A stretch of 64,000 nt of DNA from Mycoplasma sp. CAG:956 (GTDB taxonomy: Bacteria > Bacillota_I > Bacilli_A > RF39 > UBA660), in contig HF993109.1 of the NCBI GenBank assembly GCA_000433475.1, forward strand, positions 1-64,000. The letters are read 5' to 3'. Position 1 is the stretch's first letter; the number at the start of each line of letters is the position of its first letter. Positions 1-8,232 of the stretch are shown here, piece by piece. A program made the position numbers and the translations under genes. Under the pieces are notes generated by a model that had not been told where the DNA came from, did not search any database, and worked only from the letters and a program-made list of their open reading frames with translations.

Positions 1-186
1 GTCTTTTTTTATAATGTCTCCTAAATAGGGTTCACATCATTTGCTAGTAATATTCTTTTTTTTAAGCTTTAAAATTAGTAAAAGATAAAGTTTAGTAAGT
101 ATAAATAGATAATTTAGAAGAAATGGGATAACTAAATAAGAAAAATAGTAACTTGCTAAAAAAGTAATATATATTAAAATGATGAT

Positions 187-681
187 GTGATGTTTATGCA
201 ACAGATTATAATTAATAATACGAGTGGTTATTTATGTAAAGATATTAAAATAAATAAGGAAGATTTTACTTACTTATATAATAAAAAAATGATAATAGAA
301 TTAAATAGTTTACAAGAAAAGAAGTATAAATGTAAATACTTTATAAGTGAAGTAGGATATTTATTTTTAAAACTTATGGATTATGAAGAAAGATATAATA
401 TAGTTAATAAATATATTAATTTAAGAAGCAATATGAATTTTATGAATAAAGAGTATTTAGATGATCTAGATAGTATCTATCCTGGGTATGATAAGAATTT
501 TAAATATAAAATATGCTTTTATAAAGGACAAATATATAGTTTAGATAGTATATTTAAGAAGTTTAAAGATAAGAATTACTATGTAATATTAGGGAGTAAG
601 GATTATATTATAAAAGATGGGGATAGAATAGTTGCAAGAGTTGTTTATAAAAGTAATGGAGTATATAGTTTAAAGGAGTAA
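187..681 (+). CDS. Hypothetical protein, 164 aa
   Basis: I do not recognise this protein. It is soluble, rich in Lys, Tyr, Asn and Ile, with no signal peptide, membrane segment or obvious motif. The frame opens with GTG at 187; ATG codons at 190 and 196 are equally possible because no clear ribosome binding site precedes any of them. A C-terminal part (about residues 100-164) looks like a small beta-rich domain. It stands alone on accessory DNA, 130 bp upstream of an AlbA_2 protein that has its own promoter. It could be a degraded or lineage-specific gene. Confidence 0.5.
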   Translation: MMFMQQIIINNTSGYLCKDIKINKEDFTYLYNKKMIIELNSLQEKKYKCKYFISEVGYLFLKLMDYEERYNIVNKYINLRSNMNFMNKEYLDDLDSIYPGYDKNFKYKICFYKGQIYSLDSIFKKFKDKNYYVILGSKDYIIKDGDRIVARVVYKSNGVYSLKE

Positions 682-743
682 TATTGACTTAGATAGTGTA
701 GGAATATATGAAAAAATGATATCTACAAATTTATAAGGAGTTT

Positions 744-772
744 TTGAAAAGTTGTTTTTGAAGTGTTATACT
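744..772 (+). promoter_or_regulatory. Sigma-A type promoter for the AlbA_2 gene
   Basis: TTGAAA at 744-749 and TATACT at 767-772 are 17 bp apart, a near-consensus housekeeping promoter. The predicted transcript would start near 779 and reach the gene at 809, which has a strong GGGAGG ribosome binding site at 795-800. Confidence 0.6.
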
Positions 773-808
773 ATTGGTGAAAATTAATAGATATGGGAGG
801 TATGAGCT

Positions 809-1588
809 ATGCAATTGTTAAATAAAGATGAATTATATGAAATTTTAACGAATCCTACTAGAGAAAATTTTAGAGTTTTATTACAAAATCATTTGGGAGA
901 AGAAGATTATTTGGATTTTAAAAAAGAGTGGCCAGATAAAGAAAAGGAAGCAAGGCATATATTGGCAATGGCAAATTCTGGTGGCGGTTGTATTGTGTTT
1001 GGAGTTACGCAAAATGAAGATGGAACTTTTGATATAAGTGGTTTAGATAAATTTAAGGATGCTGCTAATTTAAGAAATGAAGTAAAGGGATATTTACCTG
1101 CGTCTTTGAGTTATTATATAAAAGATTTTTCTTATGATAATTCTGAATATGATAAAATGATAGGTAAAAAATTTCAAATTCTAATTGTTGAAGATAAACC
1201 ACTTGATTTACCATATGTTTGTTGTAAAGATGGTGAAAAGATAAAAGATGGTGATATTTTTATAAGAAAAGGAACTGAAAGTGAAAAAGCTAATAATTAT
1301 GATATCGATAAGTTAGTAGTAAGAAAAATAAGAGAAACTAAAATTCCTAGAAATATCAACTTATCTTTAGAAAAACATTTAGAACAATTAAAAACATTAT
1401 ATTCCGAATTAACTTATACTACTAGTGAAAATTCATTGGTGGATGGTGTTTTTAAGGGCTTATCTAAATATTTTGGAACATCAACAACTCACAAAAAAAA
1501 TTGTTATCCAAAGGAAGACTATGATGCGTTTGTTCTAAGAATGCTAGATAAGAAAAAGAAACGAATAGAAGAAGAATTAGATATATAG
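809..1588 (+). CDS. AlbA_2/Schlafen-type putative DNA-binding protein
   Basis: Residues about 31-165 match the AlbA_2 (Schlafen AlbA-like, PF04326) pattern: a DYLDFKKEW entry motif, then ILAMANSGGGCIVFGV (residues 51-66), and a late IFIRKGTES segment. The family is described as ATP- or nucleic-acid-binding and is often found in regulators and defence genes. The C-terminal 90 residues are helical and Lys/Glu rich, and I see no winged helix or helicase domain after the AlbA_2 part, so the protein is shorter than many family members. The start is set by GGGAGG eight bases upstream of ATG 809; another ATG at 802 is out of frame. The gene is monocistronic with its own promoter. Confidence 0.8.
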   Translation: MQLLNKDELYEILTNPTRENFRVLLQNHLGEEDYLDFKKEWPDKEKEARHILAMANSGGGCIVFGVTQNEDGTFDISGLDKFKDAANLRNEVKGYLPASLSYYIKDFSYDNSEYDKMIGKKFQILIVEDKPLDLPYVCCKDGEKIKDGDIFIRKGTESEKANNYDIDKLVVRKIRETKIPRNINLSLEKHLEQLKTLYSELTYTTSENSLVDGVFKGLSKYFGTSTTHKKNCYPKEDYDAFVLRMLDKKKKRIEEELDI

Positions 1589-1639
1589 CTAATTAATGAA
1601 ATTGTCTTATATAATGTGCTATAAATGTGAAAATAGAAC

Positions 1640-1668
1640 TTACAAGATAGAAAGAAATATAGTATAAT
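1640..1668 (+). promoter_or_regulatory. Putative promoter for the gene at 1685
   Basis: TTACAA at 1640-1645 and a perfect TATAAT at 1663-1668 with 17 bp between them. Initiation would fall near 1675, leaving a very short leader before the coding region. Confidence 0.45.
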
Positions 1669-1684
1669 AATTACTTGTTGGAAA

Positions 1685-2212
1685 GTGAGTTTTATGGTGA
1701 GTAATATTTATATTAAAAAAGATGAAGATAAGGGAAATAATTCTATTTCTTTAGGTGGATTAAGTAAGTTTTGGCATTTAAAAGAAGATAATGGGTATGT
1801 ACTTACTTGTGATGACTTTGTTAAAAGATATAAAAGTATCGATGATGTTAATAAAGAGTTTATTAGTTTAGAAGAGTTTTTAAAGAGTGCTACATATGTT
1901 GGCTATCAGTTTCAAAGAACAGAACCCATTAAAGATTTAGATGATGAGTTTGATTCTAATTATACCCGTTTTAATGGATATTCTGTATATATTGCTTTAT
2001 ATGAAAATGAGGGCATAATTTTAGCTTATCATATGAATTCAAGATTTGAACAATATGATTATGTGGTTATTCCTAAGTTTTATACTAAAGATGGTAAGTA
2101 TGCATTTATTGGTAAAGATGCTTTTATAAGTTATAAGGATATTATTTATAAACAAATTATAGAACAAGAAAATAAGTCTGAAGATAAGGGACTAGTCTTA
2201 AAGAAAGATTAG
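1685..2212 (+). CDS. Hypothetical protein, 175 aa
   Basis: I do not recognise a family. The protein is acidic and soluble, with a mixed alpha/beta look and no signal peptide. Segments near residues 55-65 (EFISLEEFLKSA) and 95-125 look ordered, and the last 20 residues are charged. The frame opens with GTG 1685; ATG 1694 is an alternative, and the promoter 17 bp upstream leaves little room for a ribosome binding site in either case. It ends inside a terminator hairpin, so it is a single-gene unit. Confidence 0.55.
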   Translation: MSFMVSNIYIKKDEDKGNNSISLGGLSKFWHLKEDNGYVLTCDDFVKRYKSIDDVNKEFISLEEFLKSATYVGYQFQRTEPIKDLDDEFDSNYTRFNGYSVYIALYENEGIILAYHMNSRFEQYDYVVIPKFYTKDGKYAFIGKDAFISYKDIIYKQIIEQENKSEDKGLVLKKD

Positions 2213-2226
2213 TTCTTATTTTTTTC
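2184..2226 (+). terminator. Rho-independent terminator
   Basis: ATAAGGGACTA (2184-2194) can pair with TAGTTCTTAT (2210-2219) with one bulged G, followed by a run of T to 2225. It overlaps the end of the gene at 1685-2212. Confidence 0.6.
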
Positions 2227-2405
2227 GAAAGTTATTTTTACTCTTTATATATAGATTAAATAATTAATCAATTTAACTTTTTTCAATGATTTCCTTGAAT
2301 TTTTAATTTTTCTTCTAAATCATGTTATTTTCATTTTCTAGCATGCTTAATTACAGCCTTTTCGCAAAATTTGCAGCACACTTGTAACTAAACACCGAAA
2401 CTGTA

Positions 2406-3422
2406 TTAGGCCTCTTCATTAGGATTCCACTCGATTGTCCACTCATCACGATTCCAATAATACACTTCACTTTTTGTTTCATTATAATCACAACAACCAC
2501 CAGATGGCAAACATAATTTACCATACAATTTCCCTGTTTTCTTTAAATTATTTATATCATAAGCAGATACTTGAACTTTATAATCAGTTCTAATATTTCT
2601 AAATCTAGCAAATTTAAAACTATTTATTTTACTGCAAAGATAAGGTATGGAATTTCCTTTTGTAATATTTGTACTTGGATAATCAAAAATATTAATCAAG
2701 TTGCTTAAATCTACATATTGATTTAGAAAATCAATATCAAAGAAATTATTATCTTTACAAGTAAAGTATTTTATTCCTTGTGGGCTTATCCAATCAACTT
2801 TTAATAATTGACCATTAAGTTTTAATTCTTCTTCAGTTTTGCTACTTCTATAATTGTAATTATTATGCCAAGTATTAGGATATATTTGCAAATAAATATC
2901 AATTCCATTTTGCTTTTCAAATAAATGATCAAACATTTTGTTTGGACGATGCCAAATATATTTTATATTAGAATCTTTATGATATTGGATATTCGCATCT
3001 CTTGAAAGTTCATCCCATTCATTCGAAGCATCAACTATCCAAATAACTTTATAACCTAATGAAGTATAAAAATTATTTCTTTCTTCAAATTCATCAGCTG
3101 ATAATCTGCTATGTTGAAACTCAATAACTGTATTATTTATAAATATATCAGCTCTATGCTTTTTACTATTTTTTTCAAAGACCACTTCTTGATTTTCAAC
3201 AGGAAATTGGTTTTGCCAATCATAGTGCCATTCGGACATATCATAATGCCAGCCATCTTTTGCCGTGCAATTAGAATTGCCATAATGGGCAAAATGGTGT
3301 GTCATTATTTTACCTTTTTTAACAATCAATTTTTCTAAGCACATTGGACAATAGTAGTCCTCAAATTTATTCGTATCTTCGATTCTAATACGCTTTTTAT
3401 CTTTAGTTAAAGCAACAAACAT
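2406..3422 (-). CDS. CoiA-like competence/nuclease family protein
   Basis: This resembles the CoiA family (PF06054). In order I see a CPMC pair (residues 25-28) that may be half of a zinc ribbon, an HHFAH motif (42-46), and a restriction-like nuclease core with D92, E101 and Q103 in ADIF...VIEFQ, followed by a SLGYKVIWIVD strand typical of the family. CoiA promotes recombination of incoming DNA in competent streptococci; homologues without competence context are common and their role is unknown. The C-terminal 170 residues are not recognised. A GGAGG ribosome binding site precedes ATG 3422. No other competence gene is nearby, so an accessory or defence role is equally possible. Confidence 0.75.
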   Translation of the reverse strand: MFVALTKDKKRIRIEDTNKFEDYYCPMCLEKLIVKKGKIMTHHFAHYGNSNCTAKDGWHYDMSEWHYDWQNQFPVENQEVVFEKNSKKHRADIFINNTVIEFQHSRLSADEFEERNNFYTSLGYKVIWIVDASNEWDELSRDANIQYHKDSNIKYIWHRPNKMFDHLFEKQNGIDIYLQIYPNTWHNNYNYRSSKTEEELKLNGQLLKVDWISPQGIKYFTCKDNNFFDIDFLNQYVDLSNLINIFDYPSTNITKGNSIPYLCSKINSFKFARFRNIRTDYKVQVSAYDINNLKKTGKLYGKLCLPSGGCCDYNETKSEVYYWNRDEWTIEWNPNEEA

Positions 3423-3919
3423 ATGAAACCTCCATCAGTTGATGGCTATTATACAATATGTTTATTTATTAATCTATATCATAATAAAAATTTTTCTTTA
3501 ATTTCTAACATAAAATTGTTTGATTTTCATGATTATTCCACATATATATATTAATATAGTAACTTTTTCAATTGGTAATCTAATTATAAACAAATAAATT
3601 TTATGATTTTCTAATTTTTTAGAAATTTAAAAAAGCCTGAAATCACCAGGCATGAAAGGTAAATTTTTGCGGTCTATGAAGTATAAATGGGGCTTGCTAA
3701 GTGTGTTAGCAATAATATTTTGATGGCTGATAAAATTGTTGAATTTACAAAAGTGTGATGAAAAGCCTAAAAAAGTCTGCAAAAGTGTGATAAAAATGGT
3801 TAAAATGCTTGCAAAAGTGCGATTTTGTCAAAAATATTACTTTTTTAAAATAAATATATAGTACAAATGAGTCATTATATGATAGAGTATAACTAATGAG
3901 TTTTAATTGATATAAGTTT
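3423..3919. other. Gene-free region with hairpins and short repeats
   Basis: Nearly 500 bp without a credible gene. It holds a hairpin GCCTG/CAGGC at 3635-3651, a 7-bp hairpin TTGCTAA/TTAGCAA at 3694-3712, and three 12-bp direct repeats at 32-bp spacing from 3748 (listed separately). The layout, repeats then an AT-rich stretch then a gene, suggests a regulatory region or the edge of a lost mobile gene. Confidence 0.5.
3748..3823. repeat. Three direct repeats, 32-bp period
   Basis: CAAAAGTGTGAT occurs at 3748-3759 and 3780-3791, and CAAAAGTGCGAT at 3812-3823. The period is exactly 32 bp, about three turns of DNA. The sequence between copies is only loosely conserved (AAAA-rich, then GCYTR). 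This looks like an iteron or operator array. Confidence 0.7.
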
Positions 3920-5539
3920 GTGAGAGTAATCTTTACAATGATCCCTGATTTTAGATTAGTTGTATTAGTAAAATTAATTAATTTAGTAACGGATGCATTG
4001 TTTTTATGCTTAAATGCTAAAATAATAAAATTAGAATATATTATATTTAGTTTAAATATAATATCTGAGAAACTATTGGCAATATTTCCAATGAATACAG
4101 GATTTTTAGATGATTTTAGTAATGAAGTTATTGGGTATTATATTGGTTTAATTGGTGTATACTTTGCTGTTTTAATTGTTGTGATTCAAATGTATAAAGG
4201 TAGAAGATATTTGGGAGAAGAAATTTCTAGAAGTATACTATTTGGTTCAAAAAATGCTGTGTTCTCTATAATTGCTTTAACTTGGATTTTGAATATTGTG
4301 TTTATTTTGTTTACATTTGTTTTTCAAGCAATTAATCTTATACCATTAGTGTTTTTAGCATTCATTGCTTATTTTGTGTACATGGCTTATTTGATTGCAA
4401 AATATATTAACTTAATGATTTTAGATGATTATAAGGTTAATATCCAAAATAATTTAATTAATAAAACTTCAAAAGAAGATTTTTTGACTTTGACTAAAAG
4501 TATAAAATTTAATAATCAGGATGAGTTAGAAGAAATATTAGATTTTTTTATCGAGAAAGCAACTGATGATAAATTTATTGAAAATAATAAAACATTTGTT
4601 GAAGTATTTTATCATTTATCTGAAAATATTTTTGTTGATAAGACAAATATTATGATTTTTCTAAGAAAAATAAATGAAGTTGATTACACTTATATTTCTA
4701 GAACAGAGTATGTTAACTTGAAAATAAATCATAATAAATTAGCAGCGTTTATTAAGTATAATTTTAATGATGAAAATTTTGATGATTATTATGAAGCTGT
4801 TTTAAAAATAATTGGAAATCAAATTCACTTAACATGTCTTGGCTTTGATTATAGTCCAAAATTATTTCATAAGTATTTTGATGCATTTATTAATAATAAT
4901 AATTTGTCTGACGATAATAAATACATCGTGATTAGAGGATTAAACTTTTTGAGGAATGAGATAGCTAAGTCAGATGATAGTGAGATAAGAAAGATTAAAT
5001 ACCATATTGATTATATGAGAGCAATTATACTTTTAAATTTAGATGATTGCATTAAAGAAATGTCAAAAGTTTTTTGCAAAGAAAATAATGGTTTTATGTC
5101 GTATGTCATAATAATGACTTGTATAATTTTATATATAGATAATAAGAAAGATTATGTTAAAAAATATAATGAATTTTTATTAGAAGCTATTAAAAATATA
5201 AGTGTTGAAAAGCTTGGTTCTTATTTACAAGAAATTAAAGAGTATATAATTCATTTTGAAAATGGTATAAGTATATTTATTAAAAAAGTTGATAAAGAAA
5301 GTGATAATAGACTGCAACTGGCAACTCAGTACATCTTTATAGAAATATATTTAAATACGGGAAAGATATCGAGTGCTGATGTTAGATTGTTTAAAGAATT
5401 AAATAATTCAAATTTGATAAATGATTTAAATGAAGTAGCAATTTTTTTAGATATGGATGAGGTAAAAGATGAGGAATTAACTGAATATGAAAGAGTAATA
5501 GAAAAATTTGAAAAAAATATCAATAAACTAGTAAAATAA
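3920..5539 (+). CDS. Hypothetical membrane protein, 539 aa
   Basis: I do not recognise the family. The N-terminal 170 residues carry about four hydrophobic segments (near residues 40-55, 68-92, 110-136 and 138-166) followed by a long soluble region of roughly 370 residues, mainly helical, rich in Asn, Asp, Lys and Phe, presumably cytoplasmic. The architecture (membrane anchor plus large helical tail) is seen in envelope-linked sensors, but I see no catalytic motif. The GTG start at 3920 has no ribosome binding site; an internal ATG, such as the one near 4090 (just before the second hydrophobic segment), is possible. It lies alone between repeats and a tiny ORF. Confidence 0.65.
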   Translation: MRVIFTMIPDFRLVVLVKLINLVTDALFLCLNAKIIKLEYIIFSLNIISEKLLAIFPMNTGFLDDFSNEVIGYYIGLIGVYFAVLIVVIQMYKGRRYLGEEISRSILFGSKNAVFSIIALTWILNIVFILFTFVFQAINLIPLVFLAFIAYFVYMAYLIAKYINLMILDDYKVNIQNNLINKTSKEDFLTLTKSIKFNNQDELEEILDFFIEKATDDKFIENNKTFVEVFYHLSENIFVDKTNIMIFLRKINEVDYTYISRTEYVNLKINHNKLAAFIKYNFNDENFDDYYEAVLKIIGNQIHLTCLGFDYSPKLFHKYFDAFINNNNLSDDNKYIVIRGLNFLRNEIAKSDDSEIRKIKYHIDYMRAIILLNLDDCIKEMSKVFCKENNGFMSYVIIMTCIILYIDNKKDYVKKYNEFLLEAIKNISVEKLGSYLQEIKEYIIHFENGISIFIKKVDKESDNRLQLATQYIFIEIYLNTGKISSADVRLFKELNNSNLINDLNEVAIFLDMDEVKDEELTEYERVIEKFEKNINKLVK

Positions 5540-5648
5540 TGAAAAATATATTATACTGGTAAATTTATATGGCAAAAAATGTTGCTATAAGTAGTGCTTT
5601 ATAAAAAGGATATATGACAATGTAATACTGATAAAGGTTATGAGGATT

Positions 5649-5840
5649 ATGAATAATAATTATTTAAATGAAATTGTTATAGAAATTATGCATGCGATTG
5701 CATATATAGGTCAGCAATTAAACTCTAGTACAACTGATTATGATAAATTGTGTTCCATATTACTATTAAGGCTAAGAATAACTTCTTACGAATTAGCAAA
5801 ATTCATACATTCTGAAACTGTATTTATATCAGTAAATTAA
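5649..5840 (+). CDS. Hypothetical small protein, 63 aa
   Basis: A short helical protein with no recognised motif. The frame opens at ATG 5640, but an AAAGG at 5634-5637 sits too close to that codon and fits ATG 5649 better (11 bases). It lies between a membrane protein and the ATPase/TOPRIM pair. It has two Cys and no membrane segment. It may be a real micro-gene or a fragment. Confidence 0.35.
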   Translation: MNNNYLNEIVIEIMHAIAYIGQQLNSSTTDYDKLCSILLLRLRITSYELAKFIHSETVFISVN

Positions 5841-5986
5841 ATGAGATTGTTAATAATTACTAGATAGACTGATCTTTTATAGATGTATATATGTAACTCA
5901 ATTAGCTAAAGATTATTGCATTGATATAAGAAAATAATTTTGTAAGGCAAGTTTATTAATTTTTTTAGTTTTCAATAAGTAGATAC

Positions 5987-6017
5987 TTAACACAAATAAT
6001 CAATTATGTGTTAAAAT
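5987..6017 (+). promoter_or_regulatory. Promoter-like region with 8-bp inverted repeat upstream of the ATPase/TOPRIM operon
   Basis: TTAACACA at 5987-5994 and TGTGTTAA at 6007-6014 form a perfect 8-bp inverted repeat with a 12-bp gap. A TTAACA/TAAAAT pair (5987-5992 and 6012-6017, spacing 19) overlaps it, so it could be an operator on a weak promoter. A hairpin followed by AATTTT could also act as a weak terminator. Confidence 0.4.
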
Positions 6018-6068
6018 TTTATGTATGTATTATTTTGAAAAATAAATATGTGAAAAAGTGAGGTGAGA

Positions 6069-6088
6069 CCAGATTTGATTAAATCTGG
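6069..6088 (+). promoter_or_regulatory. Hairpin between ribosome binding site and start codon
   Basis: CCAGATTT (6069-6076), loop GATT, AAATCTGG (6081-6088) form a perfect 8-bp stem. It separates a strong Shine-Dalgarno AGGTGAG (6061-6067) from ATG 6095. Linear spacing is 27 bases, but with the stem folded the effective spacing is 7 (A plus CAAGTT), which is optimal. A GTG at 6063 also opens an 11-codon leader ending in TGA that overlaps the ATG. Confidence 0.6.
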
Positions 6089-6094
6089 CAAGTT

Positions 6095-7324
6095 ATGATA
6101 ATTAAAAGAATAAAAGCAGAAAATTACAAGAGTTATAAACATATTGATATAGAGCTTAATAAATTAAATTTTATAGTTGGTGGTAATGCATCTGGTAAAT
6201 CTAATTTTGTTAATATGTTAAAATTTTTTAATGATATAATATATTACGGTATAGATGATGCTTTGCTTTTACAGGGTGGAATAAAATATCTTTTTAATTC
6301 AAATTGCAAGAAAACTGAGTGTGTTTCATTATATTATGATGTTGATTTGTCTACCGAAGAAAACAATATGACACACTATTTTAAAGATGAAGATGGTAGC
6401 CCATATTTACCAAATTTTTTGAAGTACCAAATTAAAATTAAACCACATGAGTATGGCGATGGTTATAAAATTGTGAATGAAAAAATAAATATAAAATTTA
6501 AAAAGAACACAAAAGAAAAAGCAACTAAAAAAGAATATGTGTTGCAAATTGAAAAGGATTCTAAAGGCAAGATAATCGATGATTTTAGCTCCTTAGAAAA
6601 AAAAGAAGATGATTTTTTTTGCATAAATTATACTGAAAAAATAATGCGTAGAGAAGAAAATTTGTTAAAAAGTTTTTTCAATGCGTTTGGAATTTTTTTT
6701 AGATATGATAGTAAAATAAAAATCTATAATTTTGATGTTAACTTACTTAAGTCACCATCGAGTATAGTTGCACGTAGCGAGCTTGAAGAAAATGGAGCTA
6801 ATTTAGTTAATATAATTCAACAGCTATTAAAAAATAAAACCAAAAAAGATAAATTAAAAAAAATAATTAAAACTCTTTTGCCATTTGTTGATGATATAAA
6901 TGTAGAAAACAATGTTAATAAATCAGTATTTTTTAAAGTTAAAGAGAGTTATAACAAGGGTGAGTTTCCTTCATATATGTTGTCTGATGGAACGGTTAAT
7001 ATATTGGCTGTTATAGTTGCTTTATACTTTCAAGATGATAATGATATCATTGTTTTGGAAGAACCAGAAAGAAATATACATCCAAAGTTATTAAGTTCAC
7101 TTGTTAAAATATTATCCGATGTTTCAAATAAAACTCAAATTTTTGTTACTACACATAATCCTTTCATAATTAAAGAGGCAAACTTAAATGATGTAATTTT
7201 GGTTTCTAGAAATGATAAAGGAATTTCTAAGGTTTCAAAACCTATAAACGATGGTAGAATCAAGATGTTTTTAGAGAATGATTTAGGAATAGAAGATTTA
7301 TTCGTAGACGGTATTTTAAAATGA
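6095..7324 (+). CDS. AAA ATPase, OLD/RecF-like (AAA_21 type)
   Basis: An ABC/SMC-like ATPase: Walker A GGNASGKS at residues 29-36, a signature-like YMLSDGTVN segment, Walker B plus catalytic glutamate in LEEPE (residues 322-325) followed by RNIHP, and the switch histidine in TTHNPF (His354). The middle 200 residues are a variable insertion. Such ATPases are paired with TOPRIM nucleases or other effectors in OLD, PARIS-like and Septu-like defence modules. Its TGA overlaps the ATG of the TOPRIM gene, so the two are translationally coupled. Expression may depend on the hairpin upstream. The family call is firm; the defence role is inferred. Confidence 0.85.
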   Translation: MIIKRIKAENYKSYKHIDIELNKLNFIVGGNASGKSNFVNMLKFFNDIIYYGIDDALLLQGGIKYLFNSNCKKTECVSLYYDVDLSTEENNMTHYFKDEDGSPYLPNFLKYQIKIKPHEYGDGYKIVNEKINIKFKKNTKEKATKKEYVLQIEKDSKGKIIDDFSSLEKKEDDFFCINYTEKIMRREENLLKSFFNAFGIFFRYDSKIKIYNFDVNLLKSPSSIVARSELEENGANLVNIIQQLLKNKTKKDKLKKIIKTLLPFVDDINVENNVNKSVFFKVKESYNKGEFPSYMLSDGTVNILAVIVALYFQDDNDIIVLEEPERNIHPKLLSSLVKILSDVSNKTQIFVTTHNPFIIKEANLNDVILVSRNDKGISKVSKPINDGRIKMFLENDLGIEDLFVDGILK

Positions 7325-7860
7325 AAGATGAGTTATATATATTTGTTGAAGGTCCAACTGATAGATTATTTATTGAAAATGTTTTTGGAAAAATTTTACG
7401 AAAAGATTATAAAAATTATTATATTGTAGAATATGCTGTTAAAGATAAAAAGAAGGTAAATAATTATATAAATACGATAAATCAAATGAAAAATGCCGAT
7501 TATGTTTTTATAGCTGATCAGGATGGTAATTGCAATAAAAAAGAGAGGACGCTAGCAAAGTATAATAAGCTAGAAAAAGAAAAAGTTTTTTTATCAGTTT
7601 ATGAAATTGAATCTTGGATAATTGCAGGGATTAGTAGAAACTTTGTCGAAAAATATAATTTGAAATTTAATACCCAAAACACTTCTAATATTACTAAAGA
7701 AATATTTAAAAATTTAGTCCCTTCAAAGATGGATGAAATGGAGTTCATATCAACTATACTTGAAAATTATGATATTAAAAGAGCTGTTTATGCAAATGAA
7801 TCATTAAGAAAATTCAGAGATTATTTGACAAAAAAAAGCAAGCGTGAGGACTGTTTTTAA
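7321..7860 (+). CDS. TOPRIM-fold protein, partner of the AAA ATPase
   Basis: The N-terminus shows a TOPRIM pattern: VEGPTD (Glu10, Asp14), then ADQDG (Asp66, Asp68), then YEIESWI (Glu95, Glu97), the last like the E-x-E-x-W seen in DUF4276/DUF4435-type proteins. TOPRIM domains coordinate Mg2+ and cut or join nucleic acid. At 179 residues this is the minimal domain with a short helical tail. The ATG overlaps the stop of the ATPase gene by four bases. The arrangement matches a split OLD-like nuclease or a PARIS-like AriA/AriB pair; which of these it is cannot be decided from sequence reading alone. Confidence 0.75.
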   Translation: MKDELYIFVEGPTDRLFIENVFGKILRKDYKNYYIVEYAVKDKKKVNNYINTINQMKNADYVFIADQDGNCNKKERTLAKYNKLEKEKVFLSVYEIESWIIAGISRNFVEKYNLKFNTQNTSNITKEIFKNLVPSKMDEMEFISTILENYDIKRAVYANESLRKFRDYLTKKSKREDCF

Positions 7861-7892
7861 ATATTTTAGGTTAACAGTCAAACTAAAATATT
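7860..7892 (+). terminator. Hairpin at the end of the ATPase/TOPRIM operon
   Basis: AATATTTTAG (7860-7869) pairs perfectly with CTAAAATATT (7883-7892) across a 13-base loop. There is no T-run directly after it, so as a terminator it would be weak. Confidence 0.4.
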
Positions 7893-7984
7893 ATGTTGCT
7901 TGCATTTTAATTATATTACTATTTTTATAAAATATTTGTCATTTTATGTCTATTATTTAATAGTAATCAAATTAGAGCAAAATA

Positions 7985-8010
7985 AAAAATGTGATTTGTT
8001 TCACATTTTT
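7985..8010 (-). terminator. Terminator for the minus-strand sugar transferase unit
   Basis: AAAAATGTGA (7985-7994) and TCACATTTTT (8001-8010) form a 10-bp stem with a 6-base loop. Read on the minus strand it is followed by a T-rich stretch and lies just past the stop of the pseudogene at 8009. Confidence 0.6.
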
Positions 8011-8224
8011 ATTTTACACCAGTTTTGAATACTACAGCTTTAATAGTTTTAAATACACACTTAATATCTAGAAGAATATTACAATGTTTTACATAGTAAT
8101 ATCCAAGTTCTAGTCTTTTTTTATAGGTAGTAGCAGATCTACCATTAGCAGCCCACCAGCCAGTAATACCGGGTTTAACAGTCTCATAAATCTCATGGTT
8201 ACCATTATGAACTTTACTTAATTA
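8009..8224 (-). pseudogene. Decayed C-terminus of a second sugar transferase
   Basis: On the minus strand an open frame of about 70 codons ending at 8009 reads KPGITGWWAANGRS, then TTYKKRLELGYYV and LLDIKCVFKTIKAVVF. This is the C-terminal signature of bacterial sugar transferases (PF02397), parallel to KPGLTGYWQVNGRS in the intact gene at 8233-8901. It is similar to, not identical with, that gene, so it is the tail of a diverged paralogue. A stop codon in frame upstream and the lack of the N-terminal two-thirds mark it as a remnant. It starts within 10 bp of the stop of the intact gene. Confidence 0.75.
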
Positions 8225-8232
8225 AATTTTTT

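Noticed and set aside
3111..3338. Plus-strand 75-codon frame
   Set aside because: It is the antisense shadow of the CoiA-like gene.
3748..3823. Possible CRISPR array
   Set aside because: Only three 12-bp repeats, with partly conserved AT-rich spacers of 20 bp and no cas genes; it fits an iteron or operator array better.
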